A stretch of DNA of 64,000 nt from Microvirga sp. 17 mud 1-3. Its GTDB lineage: Bacteria; Pseudomonadota; Alphaproteobacteria; Rhizobiales; Beijerinckiaceae. Where the stretch lies: NCBI RefSeq assembly GCF_003151255.1, contig NZ_CP029481.1:310001-374000 (forward strand), in the 5' to 3' direction. The stretch's first letter is position 1. Each line of letters starts with the position of its first letter. The position numbers and the translations under genes were made by a program. Below are positions 49,337-60,397 of the stretch, piece after piece. The notes beneath the pieces were generated by a model that saw only the letters and a program-made list of their open reading frames with translations, was not told the origin of the DNA and made no database searches.

Positions 49337-50581
49337 ATGTCCCAGCCCCTGCCCGATACCTTGCCTCCCTCCTTCCGATCCCTTGCCTGGTCGAACCTCG
49401 CAGCCCAATCCGCCGAGCAGATCGGGCTCGCGGCAGCGCCCCTCATTGCCGTTCTGGCGCTCGGCGCCGGTCCTGCAGAGACCGGACTGCTCGCGGCCGT
49501 GCAGACCCTTCCGTTCCTGCTTCTCTCCTTTCCGGCCGGCATCTTGGCCGACCGGGTGTCCCGCCGTCGGCTGATGGTCATAGCCGAGGGCTTCCGGGCC
49601 CTCGCGCTCGTGGCCCTGCCGGTTCTTGCCCTGCTCGGCTTCCTGTCGATACCGCTTTTAGCGGTGCTGGGCTTCGCGGCTGCTACCGGCACGGTGGTTT
49701 TCAGCGTCGCAGCGCCCGCGCTCGTCCCTTCTCTCGTGGGACGCGGCCAGCTCGCGAGAGCGAACGGTCGTCTCGAACTGGCGCGCAGCATCGCCTATGC
49801 GGCCGGGCCCGCTCTCGCGGGCAGCCTAGTCGGATGGCTCGGAGCCTCGCCGACCTTCGTGCTGGCGGCGGCCCTTTCGGTGCTCGCCATCCTGCTCCTG
49901 GCCCGGGTCCCGGAGGCGCCGCGTCCGCACGCCCTCCCGCGCGACCTCCGCCGCGAGCTTGCGGAAGGCGCAGCCTTCGCTTGGCGGCATCCGCTGCTCA
50001 GGCCGATCCTGCTCACGGCCGTGGCCTGGAACCTCGCTTGGTTCGTCCTGCAGGCGGCCTATGTGCCCTATGCGGCCCATATCCTTGGCCTCTCGGCTTC
50101 CGGGATCGGCACCACGATGGCGGCCTATGGCCTCGGCATGATTCTGGGCGCTCTCCTGGCGCCACGACTGGCCGCCCGCCTGACCTTCGGGGCCGCCATC
50201 GTGGTGGGCCCCGCGGTATCCGTCGCGGCGGCCCTAGCGATGGTGGCGACGCTATGGTGGCCGACAGGCCTTCTCGCGGCCCTGTCGTTCTTCCTGTTCG
50301 GCGCCGGTCCGATTCTGTGGACGATCGGCCAGACGACGCTTCGCCAGACCGTGACGCCGATGGCCCTCCTGGGCCGTGTCTCGGCTCTCAACATGACCGT
50401 GACGGCGGGGGCGCGGCCCATCGGAGCTGCGGCCGGGGCGATCCTGGGCGGGGTCTACGGGCCGGAAGCCTGCATCGTCGTCGCCGCCTTCGGTTTCCTG
50501 GTGCAGCTCCTGATTATTCTGTCTTCGCCGGTTGCAAGATTGCCGACGCTCCCGGAACCCATCACGGAGCCGGCCGCTTAA
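49337..50581 (+). CDS. MFS transporter, 12-helix
   Basis: A 414-residue major facilitator. It has twelve hydrophobic segments, and the loop ADRVSRRRLMVIAEGFRA matches the MFS G-x-(3)-D-R-x-G-R-(K/R) signature after helix two. FFLFGAGPILWTIGQTTLRQTVTP is a late helix. Such proteins export drugs or metabolites. It follows the small-protein cluster after 92 bp, direct strand, and ends before the palindromic repeat copy B. Confidence 0.88.
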   Translation: MSQPLPDTLPPSFRSLAWSNLAAQSAEQIGLAAAPLIAVLALGAGPAETGLLAAVQTLPFLLLSFPAGILADRVSRRRLMVIAEGFRALALVALPVLALLGFLSIPLLAVLGFAAATGTVVFSVAAPALVPSLVGRGQLARANGRLELARSIAYAAGPALAGSLVGWLGASPTFVLAAALSVLAILLLARVPEAPRPHALPRDLRRELAEGAAFAWRHPLLRPILLTAVAWNLAWFVLQAAYVPYAAHILGLSASGIGTTMAAYGLGMILGALLAPRLAARLTFGAAIVVGPAVSVAAALAMVATLWWPTGLLAALSFFLFGAGPILWTIGQTTLRQTVTPMALLGRVSALNMTVTAGARPIGAAAGAILGGVYGPEACIVVAAFGFLVQLLIILSSPVARLPTLPEPITEPAA

Positions 50582-50633
50582 GGCCCCTGACGTGAAATCG
50601 AACTCGCGTCCGCGGCTTTGAGCTTCTGTTCTT

Positions 50634-50681
50634 GAGCATCTTTTCACGCAAAACCGGTTCCCACTTTTGCGTCCGATGCTC
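50634..50681. repeat. Palindromic intergenic element, copy B
   Basis: GAGCATC and GATGCTC flank an inner ACGCAAAA/TTTTGCGT palindrome in 48 bp. It lies in the convergent gap between the MFS and typA genes. Same family as copies at 6965-7010 and 58893-58939. Confidence 0.75.
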
Positions 50682-50696
50682 TGGCCTGACAACGAA

Positions 50697-50722
50697 AAAG
50701 CCGCCCTCTCGGGCGGCTTTCT
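50697..50722 (-). terminator. Terminator of typA
   Basis: AAAGCCGCCC and GGGCGGCTTT pair around TCTC. On the minus strand the stem is followed by TTTTTCGTT. It sits 24 bp past the typA stop and may also stop the MFS transcript. Confidence 0.85.
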
Positions 50723-50745
50723 CAGGATGAGAGAGAGCGTTCGGC

Positions 50746-52575
50746 TCAGGCGCTCAGCGCTTCCTTCGAGCGCTCGGCGCGCTTGCGGTCGTTCGGGTCG
50801 AGGATCGCCTTGCGCAGGCGGATCGACTTCGGCGTGACCTCCACGAGCTCGTCGTCCTGGATCCAGGCGAGCGACTTCTCCAGGGTCATGCGGATCGGCG
50901 GCGTCAGGCGCACCGCCTCGTCCTTGGAGGTCGTGCGGATGTTCGTGAGCTTCTTGCCCTTGAGCACGTTCACTTCCAGGTCGTTATCGCGGCTGTGGAT
51001 GCCCACGATCATGCCCTGATAGACCTTCCAGCCCGGCTCGATCACCATCGGGCCGCGATCCTCCAGGTTCCAGAGGGCGTAGGCCACGGCCTCGCCCTGG
51101 TCGTTGGAGATGAGCACGCCGTTATTGCGGCCGGCGAGCTCGCCCTTGTAGGGCTCGTAGGCGTGGAACAGGCGGTTCATGATCGCCGTGCCGCGGGTAT
51201 CGGTGAGAAGCTCGCTCTGATAGCCGATGAGGCCGCGGGTCGGGGCGTAGAACACGAGGCGCTGGCGGTTGCCGCCGGAAGGACGCATCTCGACCATCTC
51301 GGCGCGGCGCTCGGACATCTTCTGAACCACGACGCCGGAAAATTCCTCGTCCACGTCGATCACGACCTCTTCGATCGGCTCGAGGAGCTGGCCCGTGGCC
51401 TCGTCCTTCTTCATGACGACGCGCGGGCGCGACACGGCGAGCTCGAAGCCCTCGCGGCGCATGGTCTCGATCAGGATCGCGAGCTGCAATTCGCCACGGC
51501 CGGACACGTAGAACGAGTCCTTGTCGGCCGCTTCCTCGATCTTCAGGGTCACGTTGCCTTCCGCTTCCTTGAACAGGCGGTCGCGGATCATGCGGCTCGT
51601 GACCTTGTCGCCCTCGGTGCCGGCGAGCGGGCTGTCATTGACGATGAATGACATGGTCACGGTCGGCGGATCGATGGGCTGGGCCTGGATCGGGATGTCG
51701 TTTTCCGGCGCGCAGAACGTATCGGCGACCGAGCCCTTTTCGAGACCCGCAATGGAGACGATGTCGCCCGCCTCGCCGACCTCGATCGGCTGCCGCTCCA
51801 GACCGCGGAAGGCCAGGATCTTGGAGACGCGACCCGTCTCGACCACCTTGCCCTCACGGTCGAGAACCTTGATCGACTGGTTCGGCTTCACCGAGCCCGA
51901 AGCGATGCGGCCCGTCACGATGCGGCCGAGGAACGGGTTGGCTTCCAGAAGCGTCCCGAGCATCCGGAACGGGCCTTCCTCGACCTTGGCCTGGGGCACA
52001 TGCTCGAGCACCAGGTCGAACAGGGGTGCGAGGCCCTGGTCGGACGGGCCCTCCGGCGAATGCGCCATCCAGCCGTTACGGCCCGACCCGTAGAGGATCG
52101 GGAAGTCGAGCTGCTCGTCGGTGGCGTCGAGTGCCGCGAAGAGATCGAACACCTCGTTGATCACCTCCTGGTGGCGGGCGTCGGGGCGGTCGATCTTGTT
52201 GATGGCCACGATGGGCTTGAGGCCGATCTTGAGAGCCTTGGAGACCACGAACTTGGTCTGCGGCATCGGGCCCTCGGCCGCGTCGACGAGCACGATGGCG
52301 CCGTCGACCATGCTCAGGATGCGCTCCACCTCGCCGCCGAAATCAGCGTGGCCGGGGGTGTCGACGATGTTGATGCGGGTGTCCTTCCAGACGACCGAGG
52401 TCGCCTTGGCCAGGATGGTGATGCCGCGCTCCTTCTCGATGTCGTTGGAGTCCATGGCGCGCTCTTCCACGCGCTGGTTCTCGCGGAAGCTGCCCGATTG
52501 CTGGAGCAGCTTGTCGACGAGGGTGGTCTTGCCATGGTCGACGTGGGCGATGATGGCGATATTGCGCAGCTTCAT
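50746..52575 (-). CDS. typA: Translational GTPase TypA/BipA
   Basis: A 609-residue ribosome-associated GTPase that helps large-subunit assembly and stress growth. The G1 motif AHVDHGKT is at 10-17, VDTPGHADF is G3 and NKID is G4. EF-G-like domains and the BipA-specific C-terminal region ([38 protein letters not shown]) follow. ATG 52575 is chosen; the upstream extension is not conserved. It is monocistronic with a strong terminator. Confidence 0.97.
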   Translation of the reverse strand: MKLRNIAIIAHVDHGKTTLVDKLLQQSGSFRENQRVEERAMDSNDIEKERGITILAKATSVVWKDTRINIVDTPGHADFGGEVERILSMVDGAIVLVDAAEGPMPQTKFVVSKALKIGLKPIVAINKIDRPDARHQEVINEVFDLFAALDATDEQLDFPILYGSGRNGWMAHSPEGPSDQGLAPLFDLVLEHVPQAKVEEGPFRMLGTLLEANPFLGRIVTGRIASGSVKPNQSIKVLDREGKVVETGRVSKILAFRGLERQPIEVGEAGDIVSIAGLEKGSVADTFCAPENDIPIQAQPIDPPTVTMSFIVNDSPLAGTEGDKVTSRMIRDRLFKEAEGNVTLKIEEAADKDSFYVSGRGELQLAILIETMRREGFELAVSRPRVVMKKDEATGQLLEPIEEVVIDVDEEFSGVVVQKMSERRAEMVEMRPSGGNRQRLVFYAPTRGLIGYQSELLTDTRGTAIMNRLFHAYEPYKGELAGRNNGVLISNDQGEAVAYALWNLEDRGPMVIEPGWKVYQGMIVGIHSRDNDLEVNVLKGKKLTNIRTTSKDEAVRLTPPIRMTLEKSLAWIQDDELVEVTPKSIRLRKAILDPNDRKRAERSKEALSA

Positions 52576-52784
52576 GAGCTCTCGATCTTTCAAAACAAAG
52601 CGGCCCGGCTCGCGGCAAGCTTGGCCGCGTCCCTGGCTCGAACCGGGCGAAAATTGATGACGTTGCAATATAATGATGAGAGAGCGGCCGCAATAGGGCA
52701 GGGCCCAGAATCGTTTGCGCGGCTATGGTTTGCGCAGCGGAATGCCGGAAAATCCGGAGCTGGGCCGTCCTCTCACCCTCGGAT

Positions 52785-53195
52785 TCAGGAGCCTGGGCGC
52801 GGCCAGAACAGGCGCAGCAGGGCGACCGCGAGCGCGATCCAGAGCAGGATGATGACCAGGGCTGTGGCCCGGCTCGTCGGCCGCTCCAGTCGTCCCCGCG
52901 CTTCTGCGCGCAGCTCCTCCATGAGCGCAGGCGGGATGAGCCGGACGGCCAGGAGAATCCCCAGCGGAACGAGGATCACGTCGTCGAGATAGCCGAGAAC
53001 CGGGATGAAGTCGGGAATGAGATCGATGGGGCTCAGCGCATAGGCTGCCACGAGCCCGGCCACAAGCTTTGCGAGGAGGGGCACTCGCGGGTCGCGCGCC
53101 GCAAGATAGAGCGCCACCACGTCCGTCTTGACGGCCCGCGCCCAGAGGCGGATCCGCGCCAATAGGCCGGCATTGTTCTGTCCGCTCGTTCCCAT
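52785..53195 (-). CDS. DUF1232 (YkvA) family membrane protein
   Basis: A 136-residue protein of the DUF1232 family: LVAGLVAAYALSPIDLIPDFIPVLGYLDDVILVPLG is the family core, with a second hydrophobic helix near the end. ATG 53195 is preferred because of the AGAG-like site upstream; an ATG seven codons earlier lacks one. The role is unknown. It lies after rpsA on the same strand, separated by the rpsA terminator. Confidence 0.85.
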   Translation of the reverse strand: MGTSGQNNAGLLARIRLWARAVKTDVVALYLAARDPRVPLLAKLVAGLVAAYALSPIDLIPDFIPVLGYLDDVILVPLGILLAVRLIPPALMEELRAEARGRLERPTSRATALVIILLWIALAVALLRLFWPRPGS

Positions 53196-53222
53196 GCAGG
53201 CTCTCCGTTCGCTCATCTTACG

Positions 53223-53254
53223 AAAAAACCCGCGCGAGAGGCTCGCGCGGGTTC
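53223..53254 (-). terminator. Rho-independent terminator of rpsA
   Basis: On the minus strand AACCCGCGCGAG pairs with CTCGCGCGGGTT and is followed by TTTTTCG. The stem is 12 bp and the loop 3 nt. It lies between the rpsA stop and the DUF1232 gene. Confidence 0.9.
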
Positions 53255-53307
53255 CGGAAAGGCATCCCCGGATCGGGTCCGGGGAGATCAGGCGGCGTGC
53301 CGCCCGA

Positions 53308-55008
53308 TCACTTCTTGTCGGTGCGGGCCTTGAGGGCCGCGCCGAGGATGTCGCCGAGAGACGCGCCCGAATCGGCCGAGCCGTACTGCGCCATGGCTTC
53401 CTTCTCCTCCGCGACCTCGAGGGCCTTGATGGAGAGGGTGACGCGGCGGGCCTTGCGGTCGAACTGGGTCACGCGGGCATCGACCTTCTCGCCGGCCGCG
53501 AAGCGCTCGGGGCGCTGGTCGGCACGGTCACGCGCAAGCTCGTTGCGCTTGATGAAGGTGGAGAGGTCCGTATCGACGATCTTCACCTCGATGCCGCCGT
53601 CCTTCACCTCGAGAACCTCGCAGGTGACGACCTGGCCCTTCTTGATCTCGCCGGCTTCCGCGAAGGGGTCGCCGCCGAGCTGCTTGATGCCCAGCGAGAT
53701 GCGCTCCTTCTCGACGTCCACGTCGAGAACCTGGGCACGCACCAAGTCGCCCTTCTTGAACTCGTCGATGACCTGCTCGCCCGGACGGTTCCAGTCGAGA
53801 TCCGAGAGGTGCACCATGCCGTCCACGTCATTCTCGAGACCGATGAAGAGACCGAACTCGGTCTTGTTCTTCACCTCGCCCTCGACTTCGGAGCCGACCG
53901 GATGCTTCTCGGCGAAGGCCTCCCACGGGTTCTGGAGCGTCTGCTTCAGGCCCAGCGAGATGCGGCGCTTCACCTGGTCGACCTCGAGAATCACGACCTC
54001 GACCTCCTGAGAGGTGGAGATGATCTTGCCGGGGTGGACGTTCTTCTTGGTCCAGGACATCTCGGACACGTGGATCAGGCCCTCGATGCCCGGCTCCAGC
54101 TCCACGAACGCACCGTAATCGGTGATGTTCGTGACGCGGCCCTTCAGCTTGGCGCCAACCGGGTAACGGGCGGCGATGCCCTCCCACGGATCGGCCAGGA
54201 GCTGCTTGATGCCCAGCGAGATGCGGTGCGTGTCGTGGTTGATCTTGATGATCTTCACCTTGACCGTCTGGCCGATGTTTACGACCTCGGACGGGTGGTT
54301 CACGCGGCGCCACGCCATGTCGGTGACGTGCAGCAGGCCGTCGATGCCGCCGAGATCAACGAACGCACCGTACTCGGTGATGTTCTTGACCACGCCGTCG
54401 ATGACCTGACCCTCTTCGAGGTTCGCCACGAGCTCGGAACGCTGCTCGGCGCGGCTCTCTTCGAGGACGGTGCGGCGCGACACGACGATGTTGCCGCGGC
54501 GACGGTCCATCTTGAGGATCTGGAACGGCTGAGCCACGCCCATGAGCGGGGTGACGTCGCGCACCGGGCGGATGTCCACCTGGGAGCGCGGCAGGAAGGC
54601 CACGGCGCCGTCGAGGTCGACCGTGTAGCCGCCCTTCACCTGGTTGAAGATGGTGCCGTTGACGCGCTCGCCGGCCTCGAAGGCCTTCTCGAGCTTCACC
54701 CACGACTCTTCGCGGCGGGCCTTGTCACGGGAAATAACGGCTTCGCCCAGCGCGTTCTCGATGCGCTCGACATAGACCTCGACCTCGTCGCCGATCTTGA
54801 TGGTCTGATCGCGGTTGGGGCCGGCAAATTCCTTAAGGGCAACGCGTCCCTCGGTCTTGGCGCCGATGTCGATGACCGCGACGTCCTTCTCGATCGCGAC
54901 CACCTTGCCCTTCACGACCGAGCCTTCGCTGATCTCGGACGTGCGGAAGGATTCTTCGAGCAGAGCTGCGAAGTCTTCACGGCTCGGCTGTTGGAAAGCT
55001 GCAGACAT
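53308..55008 (-). CDS. rpsA: 30S ribosomal protein S1
   Basis: A 566-residue S1, which brings mRNA to the 30S subunit. Six S1 RNA-binding repeats are visible, for example GSVVKGKVVAIEKDVAVIDIG, GAFVDLGGIDGLLHVTDMAW, GAKLKGRVTNITDYGAFVELE and SEVEGEVKNKTEFGLFIGL. The length fits alphaproteobacterial S1. ATG 55008. In many relatives cmk precedes rpsA; here an MHS transporter is the next gene upstream on the same strand, about 365 bp away. Confidence 0.98.
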   Translation of the reverse strand: MSAAFQQPSREDFAALLEESFRTSEISEGSVVKGKVVAIEKDVAVIDIGAKTEGRVALKEFAGPNRDQTIKIGDEVEVYVERIENALGEAVISRDKARREESWVKLEKAFEAGERVNGTIFNQVKGGYTVDLDGAVAFLPRSQVDIRPVRDVTPLMGVAQPFQILKMDRRRGNIVVSRRTVLEESRAEQRSELVANLEEGQVIDGVVKNITEYGAFVDLGGIDGLLHVTDMAWRRVNHPSEVVNIGQTVKVKIIKINHDTHRISLGIKQLLADPWEGIAARYPVGAKLKGRVTNITDYGAFVELEPGIEGLIHVSEMSWTKKNVHPGKIISTSQEVEVVILEVDQVKRRISLGLKQTLQNPWEAFAEKHPVGSEVEGEVKNKTEFGLFIGLENDVDGMVHLSDLDWNRPGEQVIDEFKKGDLVRAQVLDVDVEKERISLGIKQLGGDPFAEAGEIKKGQVVTCEVLEVKDGGIEVKIVDTDLSTFIKRNELARDRADQRPERFAAGEKVDARVTQFDRKARRVTLSIKALEVAEEKEAMAQYGSADSGASLGDILGAALKARTDKK

Positions 55009-55372
55009 ATGTTCTCCTGAATGGCCCTCGTTTAAGGGGCAACGCCGGCGGCTCGTGTGAACGGGCCGTTTCCAGCCGCCGCCGCCCAGGACGCCCCTTC
55101 AGGGCCATGTCCAAGGCGTGCCGCTTCATCAGCGGGCCGGCGTATCATCGACGGATGGAAACGCTTACACCTCAGGACCTTGGCGGAACGCCTCAAGGGC
55201 GCGTCGTACGCACCCCTTCATCACCATCACCGTCACTGTCCTGTCGGATGGGAGTTCTAATATCCCAATTGGGCCTGGATCACAAGGCTTTCAAGGCTTT
55301 GGACAGCGCCCTTCGCGGACGCTGCGTCATGGCGGCGCTCCCGGGCCGCCGCCGCAGACCCGGCCGCTGTCC
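55009..55372. other. Gap upstream of rpsA
   Basis: About 365 bp with no credible gene on either strand; it must contain the rpsA promoter and leader and the end of the transporter transcript. I see no strong hairpin with a T run and no named leader element. Confidence 0.4.
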
Positions 55373-56668
55373 TCAATCCTCCTTGATGAGGCTGTGCGTG
55401 CGGGTGTCCTTCATGCGCAGATACACGATGAGGGACAGGCCGATCAGCACCGTCACGTACCAGAAGAAGCCGCTCTCCATGCCCTTCTGCTTGAACCAGA
55501 GCGCCACGTATTCGGCCGTGCCGCCGAAGATCGTGTTGGCGAGCGCATAGGGCAGCGCCACGCCGAGCGCCCGGATATGGGCCGGGAACAGCTCCGCCTT
55601 CACGACCGCGTTGATGGACGTATAGCCGGTCACGATCACCAGGGCCCCGAGGGCGAGCACGAAGGCCATGGTGGGGCTGCTCGCCCGGCCCAGGGACGTG
55701 AAGATCGGGTAGGTGCACAGGACGCCCAGGATGCCGAAACCGACCATGAGGGGCTTGCGGCCGACCTTGTCCGACAGGGCGCCGGCCACCGGCTGGAGGA
55801 GCATGAAGACGAACAGGGCCGCGGCCGTGACCTGGCTCGCGGTCTCGCGGCTGAAGCCCGTCGTGTTGACCAGGTATTTCTGGAGGTAGGTGGTGTAGGC
55901 GTAGAAGGCGAGCGTGCCGCCCGCCGTCAGCGCCAGCACCGTAAAGGCCTCCCGCGGATAATGCCTGAAGAGCGCGATGCCGCTGGAGCGTCCCTGTTCG
56001 CCCTCCTGCGCGTTCTTGTAGGACTGGGTCTCGGCCAGGCCCCGCCGCAGGTAGAAGACGAAGACGGCCAGAACGCCGCCGATCGCGAAGGGGATGCGCC
56101 AGCCCCAGGTCTCGAGCTCGCGTGGCGACAGAGTCGCCTGCAGCACCAGGAGGACGCCGAGCGCCAGGAGCTGACCGGAGATGAGGGTCACGTACTGGAA
56201 GCTCGAGAAGAAGCCGCGCCGGTCCCGGCCGGCCATTTCGCTGAGATAGGTGGCGCTGGCGCCGTACTCGCCGCCCACGCTGATGCCCTGGACCAGGCGC
56301 GCGAGGACCAGGATGATGGGCGCGAGCGCCCCGATGCTGTCGTAGCCGGGCGTGACCGCGATGGTGAGCGAGCCCAGGCACATGAGGGTGACCGACAGCG
56401 TGAGGCCCGCCTTGCGGCCCTTGCGGTCCGCATAGATGCCCATGATCCAGGCCCCAATGGGCCGCATGAGGAAGCCGACCGCGAAGATCGCCGCTGCGTC
56501 GAGGAGCTGGGCCGTCTGGTCGCCCTTGGGGAAGAAGACGGGAGCGAAATAAAGCGTGAAAGCCGAATAGACGTACCAATCGTACCACTCGACCATGTTG
56601 CCGGCCGATCCGCCCAGAATGGACTTCAGGCGGTGCTTGCGGTCGGCCTGGTCGTTTTTCATCAACAT
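55373..56668 (-). CDS. MHS-family MFS transporter (KgtP-like)
   Basis: A 431-residue transporter of the metabolite:H+ symporter family. The start region GGSAGNMVEWYDWYVYSAF, then DRKGRKAGLTLSVTLM (the MFS loop) and LVQGISVGGEYGASATYL are hallmarks of the ShiA/KgtP/ProP group. About twelve helices are present. It probably takes up an organic acid. ATG 56668 follows AGGAAA; the frame upstream is not conserved. It is near a DsbA-like isomerase gene, same strand, 142 bp away. Confidence 0.9.
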   Translation of the reverse strand: MLMKNDQADRKHRLKSILGGSAGNMVEWYDWYVYSAFTLYFAPVFFPKGDQTAQLLDAAAIFAVGFLMRPIGAWIMGIYADRKGRKAGLTLSVTLMCLGSLTIAVTPGYDSIGALAPIILVLARLVQGISVGGEYGASATYLSEMAGRDRRGFFSSFQYVTLISGQLLALGVLLVLQATLSPRELETWGWRIPFAIGGVLAVFVFYLRRGLAETQSYKNAQEGEQGRSSGIALFRHYPREAFTVLALTAGGTLAFYAYTTYLQKYLVNTTGFSRETASQVTAAALFVFMLLQPVAGALSDKVGRKPLMVGFGILGVLCTYPIFTSLGRASSPTMAFVLALGALVIVTGYTSINAVVKAELFPAHIRALGVALPYALANTIFGGTAEYVALWFKQKGMESGFFWYVTVLIGLSLIVYLRMKDTRTHSLIKED

Positions 56669-56810
56669 TTTTGTTTTCCTATTGTTTTTCGTGGTCGGTC
56701 GTGCCGACGGGCGCCGGAGCGGGCAGTCGCGAGCGTCTGGGGTCAACGCTCCCGAGGCGGAGAGTTCCGGCGATGGGGACCTGTTTCCGGCGGTCCGACC
56801 GGGGGCGGGC

Positions 56811-57437
56811 TCAGACCGGCCATTCGGACCGGTGGGCGCGCTCGGTGGCCCAGGTGAGGGCCTGTTCGAGGCGGTCGTTGCCCCAGAACATCTCCCCGTC
56901 CTCGGCCAGGAAGGTCGGCGCCCCGAAGAGGCCGAGCGTCTGTGCCTCCTCGCCGACGCGGCGCAGGCGCGACTTCACGGCCTCCGTCTCAGCTTCTTCC
57001 AGGACGGGCTGCGGATCGGCCCCGATAGCGGTCAGGATCTCGGACAGGACGACAGGGTCGCCGATATTGCGGCCTTTTCCGAACTCCGCCGTGAAGACCG
57101 CCCGGGTGAAGGCGGGCGTCCAGCCACGGTCGAGCCCTGTCAGGGCGACGCGGGCGGCCAGGAGACTGTTTTGGGGGAAGGGCTTCGGGCGGCAGAAGGG
57201 GAGCCGGAGGCGGGCCGCTTCCCGCTCCATGTCGCGCCACATGTAGCGCCCCTTGAGAGGGTAGAGGTTGAAGGGCGAGGTGCTCCAGCCCTGGGCCCCG
57301 AAGATCGGCCCGAGCAGGAAGGGACGCCAGACCACCGTGACGCCCGCCGCTTCGGCTACCTCCTCGATGCGCATGGCCGAGAGGTAGGAATAGGTTGATG
57401 AGAACTCGTACCAGAATTCGAGGGTCGGCTTGGGCAT
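56811..57437 (-). CDS. 2-hydroxychromene-2-carboxylate isomerase family protein
   Basis: A 208-residue DsbA-like thioredoxin-fold protein of the HCCA isomerase group. It begins MPKPTLEFWYEFSSTYSYLSA, where serine replaces the redox cysteine, and includes RPFLLGPIF, RPKPFPQNSLLAARVAL and FGAPTFLAEDGEMFWGNDRL. The enzyme class uses glutathione to isomerise ring-opened aromatics in naphthalene breakdown, but many homologues act on other substrates. ATG 57437. Divergent from argG. Confidence 0.88.
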   Translation of the reverse strand: MPKPTLEFWYEFSSTYSYLSAMRIEEVAEAAGVTVVWRPFLLGPIFGAQGWSTSPFNLYPLKGRYMWRDMEREAARLRLPFCRPKPFPQNSLLAARVALTGLDRGWTPAFTRAVFTAEFGKGRNIGDPVVLSEILTAIGADPQPVLEEAETEAVKSRLRRVGEEAQTLGLFGAPTFLAEDGEMFWGNDRLEQALTWATERAHRSEWPV

Positions 57438-57659
57438 GGCGGAGGAGGCTCTCGTGCTCGTGGTCCGCGTCCGGCAGGCAGGCCTCCCCCTTGAGCCGGT
57501 TCTGCCGCGCGTGAGTTCTTCCCTAATCCATCGTGATTCTCGAGGGCAGCGGCGCGGTTTCTGGTCGGGAATGCTCTGGACGCATATCAAAATGCCCGTT
57601 GCGCCGCTCAAGCTTCCGTTCTAAGTCGCGCAGATCCTTCGTTCCGTGGAATTCCTGCT

Positions 57660-58891
<1,232 letters not shown>

Positions 58892-58892
58892 G

Positions 58893-58939
58893 GCATCGGA
58901 CCCAAAAGTGGATTTGCACTTTTGGGACCAATCCGATGC
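58893..58939. repeat. Palindromic intergenic element, copy C
   Basis: GCATCGGA and TCCGATGC flank an inner perfect CCCAAAAGTG/CACTTTTGGG stem, 47 bp, just after argG. Same family as copies at 6965-7010 and 50634-50681. Confidence 0.75.
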
Positions 58940-58990
58940 TCTAGGGGAGGTCCCTTGGCCCGGCTCCCTGCCGGGCCCCTCATCGGTTCG

Positions 58991-59020
58991 ACAAAGCCCC
59001 GGCTCAGTCCGGGGCTTTGT
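58991..59020. terminator. Bidirectional terminator between argG and cfa
   Basis: ACAAAGCCCCGG and CCGGGGCTTTGT pair around CTCAGT in the convergent gap. The stem is 12 bp; a short T/A-containing arm lies on each side. Confidence 0.75.
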
Positions 59021-59030
59021 CATGTGAGGC

Positions 59031-60332
59031 CTATCGGTAGAGATCCGCCCGGGTCGGCGGCAGGCCGGCCGGGCCCCGTGTGCGCTTCGACACCAGGGTC
59101 TGGTTGATGCCCACCGCGCCGCGGCCGAAGGCCAGGGAGCAGCCGGCGAGATAAAGCAGCCACATGCGGGTCTTCTCGGGCCCCACCTCCGCCTCGGCCT
59201 CCTTGCGGCGGGCGTTCAGGTTCTCCCACCACAGGCGGGTGGTGCGCTGGTAGTGCTCGCGCCAGCCCTCCACGTCGTGCACCTCGAAGCCGAAGCGCTC
59301 CAGATTGGCGACCGACATGCCGAGATGGTCGAGCTCCCCGCCCGGGAAGATGTAGCGGGTCAGCGCCCGGTATTCCGGCTTCAGCTTGCGGAAGGCGCGG
59401 TCCGTGCGCTTGGCGCGCCGGGCGATGCAGTGGTGGAGATAGAGGCCCCGCGGGCGCAGGAGCCGGTGCACGGCGCGGAAATAGGCCGGGTGGTTGGCGA
59501 TCCCCACATGCTCGAACATGCCGATGGACGAGATCTTGTCGAACTCTCCCTCCATCAGGGTGAAGTCCTTCACCACCACCTCGACCCGGTCCTGCAGGCC
59601 GAGCCGCGCGATCTTCTCCCGCGCGAGGGCCGCCTGCTCCTCCGCGAGCGTTACGCCCGTGGCCTTGACGCCGTAATGCTGCGCCGCGTGGCAGATCAGC
59701 GCTCCCCAGCCGCAGCCGATGTCGAGCAGGCGCTCGCCGGGCTTCAGCCGCAGCTTGCGGCAGATCATGTCGAGCTTGTCGATCTGCGCTTTGGCGAGGT
59801 CGTCGTGCCAGTCCGGCTGGAAGTACGCGCAGGTATAGACCATCTCGGGGTCGAGAAAGAGCCGGTAGAAGGCGTTCGACACGTCGTAATGATAGGCGAT
59901 GTTGCCCTTGTTGGTTTCGGGCCGCCCGTCGCGGGCCTCCGGCTTCTCCTCGACCCGGTCGAGGGGGCGCGGCATGTCGGCCGGGGCGCGCCAGAAGCGA
60001 TAGGCCGCCGTCAGGGCCTTCACCTTGCTCACGCCCCTGAGGCGGCGGGCGATCTTGCCCTGGGGGCGCTGGTCCGCGAGGTCGAAGATCGTGCCGTTCT
60101 TCAAATCGAGCAGGCCCGCCACATGGGCGTTGATGAGGGTGTCGAGGGAGGGGCGCCGGACCAGGGTCGAGACGACGTTCTCCTGCCGGATGACGAGGCG
60201 CATGGCATAGGGCGGCAGATCCCGGGGCACGGTCGAGCCGTCCCACAATTCGAAGCCGAAGGACAGGCCCAGCGCCTTGTGGGCCTCCTCGAGAAGGCTC
60301 CGGAAGGTCTCCAGCCGCTGCGTTGCGCTCAT
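59031..60332 (-). CDS. cfa: Cyclopropane-fatty-acyl-phospholipid synthase family protein
   Basis: A 433-residue SAM-dependent methyltransferase of the CFA synthase family, which adds a methylene bridge to unsaturated lipid chains. NIAYHYDVSNAFYRLFLDPEMVYTCAYF precedes the SAM motif LLDIGCGWGALICHAA, with GVTLAEEQ and MFEHVG following, the classic CFA layout. An N-terminal lipid-binding domain (SCP2-like region) occupies about 110 residues. ATG 60332 has GGGGGTG before it. It is convergent with argG. Cyclopropane lipids aid acid and stationary-phase survival. Confidence 0.92.
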   Translation of the reverse strand: MSATQRLETFRSLLEEAHKALGLSFGFELWDGSTVPRDLPPYAMRLVIRQENVVSTLVRRPSLDTLINAHVAGLLDLKNGTIFDLADQRPQGKIARRLRGVSKVKALTAAYRFWRAPADMPRPLDRVEEKPEARDGRPETNKGNIAYHYDVSNAFYRLFLDPEMVYTCAYFQPDWHDDLAKAQIDKLDMICRKLRLKPGERLLDIGCGWGALICHAAQHYGVKATGVTLAEEQAALAREKIARLGLQDRVEVVVKDFTLMEGEFDKISSIGMFEHVGIANHPAYFRAVHRLLRPRGLYLHHCIARRAKRTDRAFRKLKPEYRALTRYIFPGGELDHLGMSVANLERFGFEVHDVEGWREHYQRTTRLWWENLNARRKEAEAEVGPEKTRMWLLYLAGCSLAFGRGAVGINQTLVSKRTRGPAGLPPTRADLYR

Positions 60333-60397
60333 CGTCCACCCCCTGACGGGCGGCAGCGTAGCGGGCCGTGGCGGGCGGGACAATCGCCCGGGAGCCG

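Noticed and set aside
55107..55550. 147-codon frame in the gap upstream of rpsA
   Set aside because: Runs into the transporter gene on the other strand and lacks a credible start or domain.
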